Source: Alphaproteobacteria bacterium UBA4588
GTDB lineage: Bacteria > Pseudomonadota > Alphaproteobacteria > Puniceispirillales > Puniceispirillaceae
DNA: 41,887 nt
Assembly: GCA_949529445.1 (NCBI GenBank)
Contig: CATISA010000050.1
Span: 1 to 41,887 of the forward strand
Direction: 5' to 3'
Part shown: piece by piece, positions 18,484-28,400 of the stretch
Layout: every line of letters begins with the position of its first letter
Position numbering within the stretch: the stretch's first letter is position 1
Position numbers and translations under genes: made by a program
Notes under the pieces: generated by a model
The model's database searches: none
What the model saw: the letters and a program-made list of their open reading frames with translations, nothing else
What the model was told of the DNA's origin: nothing

Positions 18484-19548
18484 CTAGATGTCAGCAGCCA
18501 TAATTGCTGCCCATTCAGCGGCAACATCAGCATCACTTTCTGTATCGCTCTGGAATGTGAGAACTTGTTCTGCTGGCAATAACTCGCCAAGCGCCCAAAC
18601 CGCCATTGCCCGCAAGCGGGCATCCGGATGAGCAAGATAGCAAGAAATGGCCGTAACATGGTCTTTATCACCAGAATTACCTGCGGCAATTAAGCAATTC
18701 CGCATCATCTTTATATATCCGGCACGCCGCACCGGTGACCCAGCAAAAGCTGTTCTAAATGTTAGCTCATCCAGCGATAATAACCAGTTAAGAGATGGCA
18801 TATCTGTTTCTGTCCGGCTGGCAAATTTTAGTTCAGCTGATGCCGCAGCAAATTTGTTCCAGGGGCAGACCGCAAGGCAATCATCACAACCAAATATTCT
18901 ATTGCCCATGCTCTGCCTAAAAGGGCGCGGGATATGACCTGAGAACTCAATGGTAAGATAAGATATACACCGCCGCGCATCTAGCTTATAAGGCGCCGGA
19001 AACGCATTTGTAGGGCAAATATCAAGACAAGCTGTGCAACTGCCACAGCTATCTATCGAGGGCGTGTCCTTCTCAAGCGTGCCGTTGGTTACAATCGCTC
19101 CCAAAAATAGCCATGAGCCATAGTCACGCGAGACGAGATTTGTGTGCTTCCCTTGCCAGCCAATACCCGCTGCAGCCGCCAGTGGCTTTTCCATCAAGGG
19201 AGCTGTATCAACAAAAACCTTTACCTGCCATCCTGTGCGGGCGGCAAGGCGGCTGGCAATCTGTTTTAAACGGCCTTTCAAAACATCATGATAATCACGC
19301 CCGCGTGCATAAACTGATACATTACCACTGGCACGCTGTTTCAGACTATCAAGCGGGTCATGGTCCGGTCCGTAATTACAGCCAAGCATGATAACGCTTT
19401 GTGCATCAGGCCAGAGCGTACGCGGATTTTTCCGCCGCTCAGTTGTCTGTGCCATCCAGCCCATCTCGCCATGATATCCAGCATCCACAAATTCATCCAA
19501 TGCTCCTGCCCGGTCATCTGTTAGGTGCGCATCTGTCACGCCCATCAC
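18484..19548 (-). CDS. queG: Epoxyqueuosine reductase QueG (start uncertain)
   Basis: It reduces epoxyqueuosine to queuosine in tRNA using cobalamin and iron-sulfur clusters. YHGEMGWMA near the N-terminus is a family motif. Two ferredoxin-type [4Fe-4S] motifs are present, CGSCTACLDICP and CDDCLAVCPWNKF, and a HEAT-like C-terminal part follows. The first usable canonical start is GTG 19548. However, the frame stays open upstream and encodes the missing conserved N-terminus (DKIAAWLKTEASTYGFD), reaching the end of tgt. Only ATT (19623) or CTG (19614) could start that longer form. The true protein is therefore probably about 22-25 residues longer. It directly follows tgt and queA. Confidence 0.9.
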   Translation of the reverse strand: MMGVTDAHLTDDRAGALDEFVDAGYHGEMGWMAQTTERRKNPRTLWPDAQSVIMLGCNYGPDHDPLDSLKQRASGNVSVYARGRDYHDVLKGRLKQIASRLAARTGWQVKVFVDTAPLMEKPLAAAAGIGWQGKHTNLVSRDYGSWLFLGAIVTNGTLEKDTPSIDSCGSCTACLDICPTNAFPAPYKLDARRCISYLTIEFSGHIPRPFRQSMGNRIFGCDDCLAVCPWNKFAAASAELKFASRTETDMPSLNWLLSLDELTFRTAFAGSPVRRAGYIKMMRNCLIAAGNSGDKDHVTAISCYLAHPDARLRAMAVWALGELLPAEQVLTFQSDTESDADVAAEWAAIMAADI

Positions 19549-19616
19549 ATCAAAGCCATAGGTTGATGCTTCTGTTTTAAGCCAGGCAGCTATTTTATCT
19601 GCTGATGTAAGCAGGT

Positions 19617-20762
19617 CTACAATGGCGCAATATCCCCTTCGGCCTGACGGGCATGAAACGCTTCAGCAAAGGCCGTAAGTCCACCTTCGCTTATTGCATT
19701 CCTAAGCCCTTTCATTAAATCCTGATAATATGTCAGATTATGCCATGTCAGCAATATTAGACCCTGCACTTCATCAGCCTTAAATAAATGATGAAGATAG
19801 GCGCGACTAAAACGGCTGCAGGCTGGACAAGCACATTCACTGTCAAGAGGGCGCATATCTTCGCTATGACGGGCATTACGCAGATTAACAGCACCGCGGC
19901 GGGTAAACCCTTGAGCTGTTCGCCCAGAACGGGTGGGCAGAACACAATCAAACATATCAATACCACGCATCACAGCACCAACAATATCAGCTGGCTTCCC
20001 AACACCCATCAGATAGCGGGGCGCTGTTTCGGGAAGATACGGGGTCGTATCTTCCAATGTCGAAAACATCAACTCCTGTCCTTCGCCAACGGCTAGACCG
20101 CCAACTGCATAACCTTCAAAACCTATCTCTGTAAGAGCCTCAATGGAGCGTTTGCGAAGATGCGGAAAAATTGAGCCCTGAACAATGCCAAACTGGCCAT
20201 AACCTTTACGTGCCACAAAGGCAGAGCGTGAGCGTTCTGCCCAGCGCATCGACAGCTTCATCGAATCTTCTGCTTGCTGCTCAGTACAGGGGTAGGGTGT
20301 ACATTCATCAAACGCCATGGTTATGGTCGCATCCAGTTTGAACTGAATATCAGTCGAAATTTCGGGGGTAAGAATATGCTGACTTCCATCCAGATGCGAT
20401 TTAAATGTTACCCCTGTTTCATCAATTTTCCGCAACGGGCCAAGAGACATGACCTGAAAGCCACCTGAATCTGTCAGGAGCGGGCCGTCCCATCCCATCA
20501 GCTTGCGAACGCCGCCAAGCCGCTCTACGCGCTCAGCTCCTGGACGAAGCATCAAATGATAGGTATTGGAAAGAATGATTTGTGCGCCAGTCCTCTTGAC
20601 GTCATCTGGCATCATTGCTTTCACAGAGGCGGCTGTTCCTACTGGCATAAAGGCAGGTGTGTCCACATCACCCCAAGCTGTGCGGACGACACCACGCCGC
20701 GCCTGACCATCACGCACCAGAAGCGAAAACCCAAAATCTGGTCGGTCAGCGGTATCAGCCAT
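19617..20762 (-). CDS. tgt: tRNA-guanine transglycosylase
   Basis: It exchanges guanine 34 for preQ1 in tRNAs with GUN anticodons. The 381 aa protein has [37 protein letters not shown] with the active aspartate, [20 protein letters not shown] with the second active aspartate and RNA contacts, and the zinc site [18 protein letters not shown] chose ATG 20762: it has GGAGAGAAAG upstream, begins right before the conserved FGFSLL, and overlaps the end of queA by 8 bases. A longer frame to 20882 would add 40 non-homologous residues that overlap queA. Confidence 0.95.
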   Translation of the reverse strand: MADTADRPDFGFSLLVRDGQARRGVVRTAWGDVDTPAFMPVGTAASVKAMMPDDVKRTGAQIILSNTYHLMLRPGAERVERLGGVRKLMGWDGPLLTDSGGFQVMSLGPLRKIDETGVTFKSHLDGSQHILTPEISTDIQFKLDATITMAFDECTPYPCTEQQAEDSMKLSMRWAERSRSAFVARKGYGQFGIVQGSIFPHLRKRSIEALTEIGFEGYAVGGLAVGEGQELMFSTLEDTTPYLPETAPRYLMGVGKPADIVGAVMRGIDMFDCVLPTRSGRTAQGFTRRGAVNLRNARHSEDMRPLDSECACPACSRFSRAYLHHLFKADEVQGLILLTWHNLTYYQDLMKGLRNAISEGGLTAFAEAFHARQAEGDIAPL

Positions 20763-21846
20763 CTTTCTCTCCATTTGTCCGGCACGCCAGAAGACATGCA
20801 TCCCCATAACTGAAAAATCGATAATTATGAGATAGCGCATGCTCATATGCTGCCCTGACCTCATGAAAGCCGTAAAACGCACTGACCAGCATCAAAAGCG
20901 TTGATTTAGGCAAATGAAAATTTGTGAGCAGCATGTCACAGACGCCAAAAACATAGCCTGGCGTGATAAAAATATCTGTCTCGCCTGAAAAAGGTGCAAG
21001 CTCACGACACTGAGTGCTTAATCTGTGACCGCGCTTATTGGACGCTTGATAGGCTGCTTCTAATATCCGCATCGCTGTTGTGCCGATGGCAAGAATGCGC
21101 CGCCCCTCTGCTTTTGCGGCATTAATTGCTGCTGCGGTCTCACTGCTCACTTCTCCCCATTCTGAATGCATTTTATGGTCAGACAGTTTATCTACTTTTA
21201 CCGGCAGAAAGGTGCCGGCTCCAACATGCAGCGTAACATGAGCAAACTCTATCCCAGCGGCTAATAGCCTATCTTTGAGTTCTGGGGTGAAATGCAGCCC
21301 AGCTGTTGGCGCCGCAACAGCCCCTTTTTTATCGGCAAACATAGTCTGGTAGTTCAGCGTATCATTTGCATCACCACCCTCAGCACGCTTGATATAGGGT
21401 GGTAATGGCATTTGGCCGGTTGAATCTATCGCATCATCAAGTGCATCACCATGACAGGAAAAAGACAATACCACTTCGCCATCCTCATGCTTATCTGTGA
21501 TGGTGGCTTGGAAATCGTCTGAAAATTTAATTTCTGTGCCGGGCGTGCATTTTTTTGCCGGTTTTGCAAAAGCATGCCAAACCGACTCCGAAACCCGTTT
21601 GTGAAGTGTGAACCGTATTTTTCCTATTCCGCGATAACCTGTGAGCTGCGCCCGCAAGACGCGCGTATCATTCACAATAACAAGGTCACCTGGTCGCAAT
21701 ATATCTGGCAGGTCGCATACCTGCCTGTCCTGTAATATGCGGTCTGAACAATCAAGCATCTTGGCTGAATCGCGCGGGGTTACTGGCACCTGCGCGATAG
21801 CATCCGGTGGCAGGACATAATCATAATCTTGCAAAAGCTCTGTCAT
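20755..21846 (-). CDS. queA: S-adenosylmethionine:tRNA ribosyltransferase-isomerase
   Basis: It adds the cyclopentene epoxide part of queuosine to preQ1-modified tRNA, using SAM as ribosyl donor. Family motifs include [12 protein letters not shown] at the N-terminus, [57 protein letters not shown] and [16 protein letters not shown] near the end. The 363 aa length is normal. Its ATG overlaps, in ATGA form, the stop that the kdsD frame would have had without its apparent frameshift. The product works between Tgt and QueG, both encoded downstream. Confidence 0.95.
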   Translation of the reverse strand: MTELLQDYDYVLPPDAIAQVPVTPRDSAKMLDCSDRILQDRQVCDLPDILRPGDLVIVNDTRVLRAQLTGYRGIGKIRFTLHKRVSESVWHAFAKPAKKCTPGTEIKFSDDFQATITDKHEDGEVVLSFSCHGDALDDAIDSTGQMPLPPYIKRAEGGDANDTLNYQTMFADKKGAVAAPTAGLHFTPELKDRLLAAGIEFAHVTLHVGAGTFLPVKVDKLSDHKMHSEWGEVSSETAAAINAAKAEGRRILAIGTTAMRILEAAYQASNKRGHRLSTQCRELAPFSGETDIFITPGYVFGVCDMLLTNFHLPKSTLLMLVSAFYGFHEVRAAYEHALSHNYRFFSYGDACLLACRTNGEKDG

Positions 21847-21877
21847 AAAGGGTAACCCGTCATCTGCTGCAGGTCAG

Positions 21878-22816
21878 CTAGAATATCTGAATGACACCGC
21901 ATACTCTGTGAGCTTCATCCATCACAATTAGACACTGAACACGGGCTTCTGTCATTTTTTCTTCTGCCTCTCCAAAATTAACATCAGGCTGAATGGTAAG
22001 AGGTGTAACGCTCATAATATCGTGGGCAACACATCGTGATAAATCACGGCCATCAACAAGCATCCGGCGCAAATCACCATCTGTAATAACACCGTCCAGC
22101 TTCTCTACACTGCCAACCAGAGCAAGGCCTAGCCTGCCTTTGGTCATCACAACAATAACGTCCGACATCAGCGCATCAGCAGAAACAAACGGCAAATCAT
22201 CCTTTTGCATATGATCACTAACACGTGTCAGTAGTTTTTTACCAAGTTTGCCACCAGGATGTGTTTTAGCAAAATCTTCTGCTTTAAAGCCGCGCTTATC
22301 CATCAACGCGATAGCCAAAGCATCACCAATAACAAGAGCGGTTAAGGTTGACGTTGTTGGGGCCAGATTCAGAGGGCATGCCTCTTTATCAACGGCAGCG
22401 TTCAAAACAATATCAGCCGCTCGGCCTAGAGAAGAGGCTGGCCGGCCAACTAATGCGATTAACATGACATTACGACGTTGGAATGCGGGCAGTAGATGGA
22501 CAACTTCATCTGTCTCGCCAGAATGAGATATCAGAATGACAATATCCTTCTCACGAACAATCCCAAGATCACCATGCATCGCCTCAGCAGGATGTAGAAA
22601 GACAGATGGTGTTCCCGTGCTTGATAGCGTTGCAGAAATTTTTCGCCCAACTAGCCCAGACTTGCCCATACCGCAGACAATCACAGTGCCGTCATGATTC
22701 GCGATAGCGGTAACGGCCGCGTCAAACGCGCCATCAAGACGGCTTTCCAACACATCAAGAGCGCTATGATAGACGCGAAACATTTCTGAAATCGCTGTCA
22801 GCTTATCTGCTGGCAT
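21878..22816 (-). CDS. kdsD: Arabinose-5-phosphate isomerase KdsD, C-terminus apparently frameshifted
   Basis: It converts ribulose-5-phosphate to arabinose-5-phosphate for Kdo and lipopolysaccharide core. The SIS domain (~30-190) shows VCGMGKSGLVGRK, SSTGTPSVFLHPAEA and LISHSGETDEVV; two CBS repeats follow from ~205. The protein stops at GVIQIF, part-way through the last CBS strand. The next frame continues as [12 protein letters not shown] and ends in TGA (21845-21843), in ATGA overlap with queA; homologues end GVxHxHDLLRAG. A small indel near 21878-21886 therefore removed about a dozen residues, or is a sequence error. The SIS active site is untouched, so activity may remain. Confidence 0.9.
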   Translation of the reverse strand: MPADKLTAISEMFRVYHSALDVLESRLDGAFDAAVTAIANHDGTVIVCGMGKSGLVGRKISATLSSTGTPSVFLHPAEAMHGDLGIVREKDIVILISHSGETDEVVHLLPAFQRRNVMLIALVGRPASSLGRAADIVLNAAVDKEACPLNLAPTTSTLTALVIGDALAIALMDKRGFKAEDFAKTHPGGKLGKKLLTRVSDHMQKDDLPFVSADALMSDVIVVMTKGRLGLALVGSVEKLDGVITDGDLRRMLVDGRDLSRCVAHDIMSVTPLTIQPDVNFGEAEEKMTEARVQCLIVMDEAHRVCGVIQIF

Positions 22817-22901
22817 AATCCTAAAATCCTATCCTATTTTCACCATAAGGCACAGTGTACACCGCCCCGCTTTATTATCAGCTTTATGACCAAAGAAGAA
22901 G

Positions 22902-23531
22902 TCATCTTTCATCATCAGCTATCCGCAGAAGTGCTGCAGTAATATCTTCTGGTGTATTAATGTTCATGAAGGGATCAGGGACGCCATCAAAGTCAGCATA
23001 AGCAAGATGGTAGCGCGCCGTAAAGCGGTCAATTTTCCGAATATCCTCATCAAGAAGGGCATCCCTTAACGCTGTGGCAAGATGAACCGGCCAGAGACTA
23101 CAAACAGGATGGGTTCGCCCAGCAGACCGGGCGGTTGCCATATCTGCCTGCTCTTTTTTTATAGCTATGTGAAGCATCTCAGTTAAGTCCTGCGGCAGAA
23201 GTGGAATATCAGTAGCGCAAGACAGCATCCAGCTTATTTTTTTGTGGTTCTGGGCGAGATATTCAAGCCCTGTTAATATGCCAGCTAGCGGGCCAAGGAA
23301 GCCATCTATACAGTCAGAAATAACCGGTAAGCCATAATCAGAAAATCTGTCTTTGGGACCATTAGCATTGATAAAGCGTAGAGGATATTGACTGGTTGCA
23401 GCTAACTGCCGTGCCAGAATAGTATGCCCCCCAACGTCAATTAAAGCCTTGTCACCACCGCCCATTCTACGGGCCTGCCCGCCGGCAAGAAAACAGATGG
23501 CAGTCGCCTCATAATATGGCTTTTCTGTCAT
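22902..23531 (-). CDS. mobA: Molybdenum cofactor guanylyltransferase MobA
   Basis: It joins GMP to molybdopterin to make the MGD cofactor needed by enzymes such as the formate dehydrogenase at the left of the window. The 209 aa protein has the nucleotidyltransferase signature FLAGGQARRMGGGDKALID (13-31), GPLAGILTGLEYL, and CATDIPLLPQDL with the metal-binding aspartate. HPVCSLWP and FMNINTPED near the end are also typical. It overlaps fdhD by ATGA, so the two are co-translated. Both serve bis-MGD enzyme maturation. Confidence 0.94.
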   Translation of the reverse strand: MTEKPYYEATAICFLAGGQARRMGGGDKALIDVGGHTILARQLAATSQYPLRFINANGPKDRFSDYGLPVISDCIDGFLGPLAGILTGLEYLAQNHKKISWMLSCATDIPLLPQDLTEMLHIAIKKEQADMATARSAGRTHPVCSLWPVHLATALRDALLDEDIRKIDRFTARYHLAYADFDGVPDPFMNINTPEDITAALLRIADDER

Positions 23532-24439
23532 CTTTTTACCCCGTATAGTCGGCGTTGGGCAGACATCTGGTCTTCTTCATCCAGAATGTCTGGTTCAGGC
23601 GTGTCAAATTCGATACGTTCTGCGCCAGACAGGGCAATGAACCGACGACCGCGCGCGCGTCCGATAAGCGTTAAGCCTGCTTGACGGGCAAGCCGCACGC
23701 CGGCTTCAGTAAAACCAGATCGTGAAATCAGAATAGGTATATCCATCAACACCGTCTTAATGACCATTTCGCTGGTAAGCCTGCCGGTTGTATAAAAGAC
23801 TTTGTCATGTCCCGATATTTCAGACAGTAACATATATCCCGCCACCTTATCAGCCGCATTATGCCGGCCAATATCTTCACAATATATCAATGGCACTGCG
23901 CCTGAACAAAGCACACATGCATGAATTGCACCCGCTTTCAGATAGAGGCTTGGCATCATATTAACGGTCTTTGAGAGTTGAATAATCTGACAGGTGGAAA
24001 TACGGCCCACAGCGGGTAATTTTACAGCATCGAACCGCTTCATGATATCACCATATAAGGTACCTTGTGCACATCCTGAAGTTCGGATTTTTTTCTTTAT
24101 CTTATCTTCAAAATCAGTTTCATGCGCAGTTCGCACCACAACCACACCAAGCTCATCATCATAATCAATTGCGCTGATATCATCAGCGCTCAGCAACATA
24201 TTTTGGTTAAACAGAAACCCAACAGCCATTTCCTGCGGCCGGTCACCAACTGTCATGGTAGTAACGATTTCTTCGCGGTTCAGATAGATGGTGAGTGGGC
24301 GTTCAGTTACCACAGGCAACGCTGCTGGTGCACCAGTTGCATCTACCCCCTCTAGCAAGGTTGTCAGCCCTTCAGCATCAGGTTCTGGGACCACTATAGC
24401 TGCTTTATCTTTTTCTCTATTATGTTTCTTGATTGTCAT
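23528..24439 (-). CDS. fdhD: Formate dehydrogenase accessory sulfurtransferase FdhD
   Basis: FdhD passes sulfur from a cysteine desulfurase to the Mo-bis-MGD cofactor, an essential step for formate dehydrogenase activity. The 303 aa protein has the family segments PLTIYLNREEI, GDRPQEMAVGFL, HACVLCSGAVPLIYCEDIGRHNAADKV, FYTTGRLTSEMVIK and LISRSGFTEAG. At the sulfur-carrying position it has TSGCAQGT with a single cysteine, C123, rather than the CxxC pair of E. coli. The first ~40 residues are a charged, low-conservation leader. Its client is very likely the 242-4796 enzyme, although the genes are 19 kb apart. Confidence 0.93.
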   Translation of the reverse strand: MTIKKHNREKDKAAIVVPEPDAEGLTTLLEGVDATGAPAALPVVTERPLTIYLNREEIVTTMTVGDRPQEMAVGFLFNQNMLLSADDISAIDYDDELGVVVVRTAHETDFEDKIKKKIRTSGCAQGTLYGDIMKRFDAVKLPAVGRISTCQIIQLSKTVNMMPSLYLKAGAIHACVLCSGAVPLIYCEDIGRHNAADKVAGYMLLSEISGHDKVFYTTGRLTSEMVIKTVLMDIPILISRSGFTEAGVRLARQAGLTLIGRARGRRFIALSGAERIEFDTPEPDILDEEDQMSAQRRLYGVKR

Positions 24440-24610
24440 AACTCTTAGTCTCAGCCATAAGGCAAGGAGCGGGCAAGCATTAATTAGCCTGAATTATATG
24501 AGTTTAGTAAGATAGTACTCATCAAAAGCCATTAGCATGGTTGAAATACCGTGTGGAATTTGCAACCCTCTTGAGATGACTATTCCTACCGTATTCGAGG
24601 AGATACGATT

Positions 24611-25369
24611 ATGAAATTTCATTTTACGGCATCTTCGCATACTGAATCGCGTGACCGTCTTGAAGAATTAATAGCAATGTACGGTCAGAATGATAGTGAA
24701 CAAGCAGATGCAATTATTGTCCTTGGCGGAGATGGCCAAATGCTGCATTCGATGCGAGAAGCAATTCGCGTCAATAAACCTATTTTTGGCATGAATTGCG
24801 GACGTATTGGCTTTCTAATGAATGACTATGCTAGCACGGATCTTGGCGACCGTGTGAGCGCTGCCATTGAAGCGCATCTTCATCCCCTTTCACTAATAGC
24901 CATTGACTGCGATGGTGTCCGTCATGAGGCCCTAGCCATCAATGAAGTATCATTGCTGCGTCAAACCCATAATGCGGCTCATTCATCCATTTTTGTGAAT
25001 GATATTGAGCAGATGGAAATGCTTGTCTGTGATGGGGTAATGATAGCCACTCCTGCTGGTTCAACTGCCTATAATCTATCAGCGCATGGCCCTATCCTGC
25101 CGATCGGTGCCGACCTCCTAGCCCTAACACCAATCTCAGCCTTCAGGCCCCGGCGATGGCGCGGCGCCTTATTACCAGCTGATAGTAAGGTGCGTATCGA
25201 AGTTCGTGACCCGGACTTCCGCCCACAATCAGTTACAGCCGATAATATTGAATTCAGGAATATTGCAACCGTAACGATCACACAAGCGTCAGATATTACA
25301 ATTAAGCTTCTTCACGATAAGGCCCGCAGCCTGTCTGATAGGATTATCAGCGAGCAGTTTCAGCCCTAA
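24611..25369 (+). CDS. nadK: NAD kinase
   Basis: It phosphorylates NAD to NADP in the cytoplasm. The 252 aa protein has the catalytic GGDG in IIVLGGDGQMLHSMR (35-49), MNCGRIGFLMNDY, the conserved AINEVSLLRQTHNAAH, and the glycine-rich DGVMIATPAGSTAYNLSAHGPILP. The start ATG is preceded by GAGGAGAT. It is divergent from fdhD. It meets the alpha/beta hydrolase tail to tail with a 4-base overlap of the two stop regions, showing tight packing with no room for separate terminators. Confidence 0.95.
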   Translation: MKFHFTASSHTESRDRLEELIAMYGQNDSEQADAIIVLGGDGQMLHSMREAIRVNKPIFGMNCGRIGFLMNDYASTDLGDRVSAAIEAHLHPLSLIAIDCDGVRHEALAINEVSLLRQTHNAAHSSIFVNDIEQMEMLVCDGVMIATPAGSTAYNLSAHGPILPIGADLLALTPISAFRPRRWRGALLPADSKVRIEVRDPDFRPQSVTADNIEFRNIATVTITQASDITIKLLHDKARSLSDRIISEQFQP

Positions 25370-26565
25370 TATTCGTCTAAATGACCGTCTCCCATATCGT
25401 CCATTGGCTGGGATACGGCCGCGGGCTGTCGCATGACATCGTCATCTTCTTCAAGAAAGGTGAGGATATTTGCCATAAGCCGCCTGCGAACTTCGGGCAA
25501 CTCTGCAAAGAGCTCATGACGAGCTTCATGAAAATGGATCGTCCGACATTGTCTGAGATGGGCAACCATAGACATTGTTGCGGCTGAATCTACAACACGC
25601 TCATCACCTGGCAAACAGAGAAGGGTTGAGGCCGAAATTTCTCTTAACCATGCAGCGTTCAGGCTGTATTTTTCGCATTCCTCAAAAGCTGTTTTAATCC
25701 AGCCCACACTTGGCGATGTTCGAAATAAGCTGGGCACATGGTCATAGAGCCTAAAAGGACGCTCATAATTCTCTAAGTCCCGAGTCAGGGGATTGTTCAA
25801 ACGGAACCGTTTGATATGTTCAAAATCCGGGTAAGACCTAAATGGGGGATGGTAACGTGCACGGCCAAGCCCTACCAATACCGTGGTCAGCAACTTCACG
25901 AGCCATAATGGCGGTGCCTTCGGCACAAACATTGGTGAGCATAAGACGAGCTTTTTCACATTACGGGCATAACGCTGTGCTACGTGCAATGCGAAATACC
26001 CTCCCATGGAATGCCCAATAACATGGAAAGGGGCTCTATCCATCTCAGTTTCCTGAAGTAGGCGCATGACCGCGTAGCGATGAGACTCGAAATTATCACT
26101 ATGAACAATCAGAGGGTCAAACCCCAGATGACCAGAGCGTCCCTGCCCTGGCCAATCAAGCATCAATACATCATAGCCCGCCGAGACAAGCAGGTCGGCA
26201 AGAGAGGCGTATTTCTCGCAAAATTCAGTAAAGCCTGGAAGAAGTAATATCTGCCCTTTCGTTTCTACATTTTTAGTAATTGCTTTCCAGTAATGCCCCC
26301 GCACCGATGCCTGTAGATAGCGCTCAGGGTTAACAATGATATCGTCACCAAGAAGCCTTTTTTCAGCACTGACTGCTTCTGCCTCATCAAAAAGAGTAAG
26401 GATTTCAGACAACCCATCAATTTCAGCAAGATTAGGCGCTGTCTCTGGCCGCGGTACAGTGCGCGCATGTATGTCTGATTCCTCAAGAAGCTTATCAAGA
26501 GGGCTTTGCTCAGCGCTGTCCATTCCTATTTTTGGCTCATCTGGTACATCTGGCGGCGTATTCAT
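25366..26565 (-). CDS. Alpha/beta hydrolase, monoacylglycerol lipase/lysophospholipase-like
   Basis: A 399 aa serine hydrolase. Residues ~1-60 are acidic and probably disordered. The alpha/beta fold starts near GQILLLPGFTEFCEKY, which includes the oxyanion region. The nucleophile elbow is GHSMGGYFALH. CLPGDERVVDSA carries the acid and ARHELFAELPEVR the histidine, as in Hydrolase_4 (PF12146) proteins such as PldB. The start overlaps the ABC exporter by ATGA, so it is the last gene of the SUF run. The natural substrate is unknown; lipid or lysophospholipid is a family-based guess. Confidence 0.85.
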   Translation of the reverse strand: MNTPPDVPDEPKIGMDSAEQSPLDKLLEESDIHARTVPRPETAPNLAEIDGLSEILTLFDEAEAVSAEKRLLGDDIIVNPERYLQASVRGHYWKAITKNVETKGQILLLPGFTEFCEKYASLADLLVSAGYDVLMLDWPGQGRSGHLGFDPLIVHSDNFESHRYAVMRLLQETEMDRAPFHVIGHSMGGYFALHVAQRYARNVKKLVLCSPMFVPKAPPLWLVKLLTTVLVGLGRARYHPPFRSYPDFEHIKRFRLNNPLTRDLENYERPFRLYDHVPSLFRTSPSVGWIKTAFEECEKYSLNAAWLREISASTLLCLPGDERVVDSAATMSMVAHLRQCRTIHFHEARHELFAELPEVRRRLMANILTFLEEDDDVMRQPAAVSQPMDDMGDGHLDEY

Positions 26566-28400
26566 GCAACGTCGGCCTCCGACCCTTCCTTGAGTGGTGA
26601 CAAAGGTGCATCTGTATCGGACTTACGTGATTGGCGTTGCCACATCACAGAATATAGCCCTTTCAGCTTAAGCAGTGCTTCATGGGTGCCCCGCTCGACA
26701 ATTTCGCCTTTTGCCATCACCAGTATTTCATCTGCATCTACAATTGTCGACAGACGGTGTGCAATTACAAGCGTTGTTGAACTGCGTGAAACATGATTGA
26801 GCGCTTCTTGAATACCCAGCTCAGTGCGCGTATCAAGCGCCGATGTTGCCTCATCGAATAAAAAGATAAGAGGTCGTTTCACAATGGCTCTGGCAATAGC
26901 AACCCGTTGTTTTTCGCCGCCAGATAGCTTCAGTCCACGCTCACCAACCCGCTCATCATATCCATTTGGCAGGCTGTCAATAAAACTGTCGATAGAGGCG
27001 AGCCGCGCTGCCTCGCGAATATCCTCTTCACTTGCGCCCTGTCGACCATAGCCAATGTTAAAACCTATCGATGCGTTAAACATCACAGTATCCTGAGGTA
27101 CGACACCAATTGCGGCACGGACCGATGATTGCTGTACGTCTCTGATATCCTGACCATCAATCAAGATACTTCCCTTCTGCGGATCATAAAACCGGAAGAG
27201 AAGGCGCGAGAGTGTTGACTTACCTGCCCCGCTTTCACCAACAATGGCAACCTTTTTACCCGCGGGAACAAAGAAACTTACCCCATTTAAAATAGTTCTT
27301 TTCCCATATCCAAAAACAACATCCCTAAATTCAACACTTCCCTCACCAAGATGGAGAGGGCTAGCATTTTCCTTATCAGTGATATCTTTATGCTCCCGCA
27401 TCAAATTGAACATTTGCTCAATATCAATCAAAGATTGACGAATTTCACGATAAACAAATCCGAGAAAATTAAGTGGTAAATAAAGCTGAATAAGATAGGT
27501 ATTGACCGCGACAAAATCACCAATACTTAAATGTCCTGAGGCAATATCACGCCCCGCCAGCCCCATGATAAGAACCAAGCCGATTGCAATGATAAACCCT
27601 TGCCCGATATTCACAGCTGCAAGAGAGGTACGAGACAGCACAGCAGCATCTTCATAGAGCCGCATTGAACTATCATATCTCTCTGCCTCTACTTCTTCGG
27701 CATTGAAATATTTAACTGTTTCATAATTCAATAAACTGTCAATGGCACGCGTTGCTGCCTTTTCATCTGCGGTATTCATCTGCCGCCGAAATACCATACG
27801 CCATTCTGTGACCTGAATGGTAAACCATGAATAAATCATAACTGTGCAGAAGGTTACGACCGCATAAAGAGGGCCAAACAAGAACCAGAGTAATAAACTG
27901 ACAAAACAGACTTCGACAAAAAGCGGCAGCACATCAAATGTTGCCCGCGTCATGATAAATTCAATTCCCTTTGCGCCGCGCTCCACAGCGCGGGACACGC
28001 CACCTGTCTGCCTGTCGAGATGGAATTTTAAGGAGAGCGCGTGCAAATGACGGAAAGCTGACAAAGCCGCACCACGTACCGCACGCTGCGCTATCCGGCT
28101 AAATAGATATTCCTTACCTTCGGCAAAAATCTGTTGACCAAGACGTGCTAACGCATATCCGCCGAGCAAATAAAGTAGGATAGAGATAGAAAAACCATCA
28201 TCCTGATTCACCAAATCAACAGCTTTACCATATATCAGAGGTGTGAAAATATTTGACCCTTTTGCCAGCAGCAAACAGAGCACAGCTGCCCATATTCGCG
28301 CACGGAGTCTCTTGTTACCGCGCGGAGCAGCATAGCTGAAAAGCTGCCGTAAAAGTGCAATAATATTGACTGACCTTTTGGCTTTTTCAGGGACTGCCAT
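26562..28400 (-). CDS. Atm1-type ABC exporter (permease fused to ATPase)
   Basis: A half-size ABC exporter of 612 aa that would act as a homodimer in the inner membrane. Six transmembrane helices occupy ~40-320. The nucleotide-binding domain has Walker A GESGAGKST, the Q-loop VVPQD, the signature LSGGEKQR, Walker B IFLFDEATSALD and the H-loop IAHRL. Sequence style (RQTGGVSRAVERGAKGIEF in the helices) matches the Atm1/HMT subfamily, which exports glutathione-linked sulfur or metal compounds. It overlaps sufA by one base and the hydrolase by ATGA. This context supports a role in iron-sulfur or metal homeostasis; MsbA is less likely. Confidence 0.9.
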   Translation of the reverse strand: MAVPEKAKRSVNIIALLRQLFSYAAPRGNKRLRARIWAAVLCLLLAKGSNIFTPLIYGKAVDLVNQDDGFSISILLYLLGGYALARLGQQIFAEGKEYLFSRIAQRAVRGAALSAFRHLHALSLKFHLDRQTGGVSRAVERGAKGIEFIMTRATFDVLPLFVEVCFVSLLLWFLFGPLYAVVTFCTVMIYSWFTIQVTEWRMVFRRQMNTADEKAATRAIDSLLNYETVKYFNAEEVEAERYDSSMRLYEDAAVLSRTSLAAVNIGQGFIIAIGLVLIMGLAGRDIASGHLSIGDFVAVNTYLIQLYLPLNFLGFVYREIRQSLIDIEQMFNLMREHKDITDKENASPLHLGEGSVEFRDVVFGYGKRTILNGVSFFVPAGKKVAIVGESGAGKSTLSRLLFRFYDPQKGSILIDGQDIRDVQQSSVRAAIGVVPQDTVMFNASIGFNIGYGRQGASEEDIREAARLASIDSFIDSLPNGYDERVGERGLKLSGGEKQRVAIARAIVKRPLIFLFDEATSALDTRTELGIQEALNHVSRSSTTLVIAHRLSTIVDADEILVMAKGEIVERGTHEALLKLKGLYSVMWQRQSRKSDTDAPLSPLKEGSEADVA

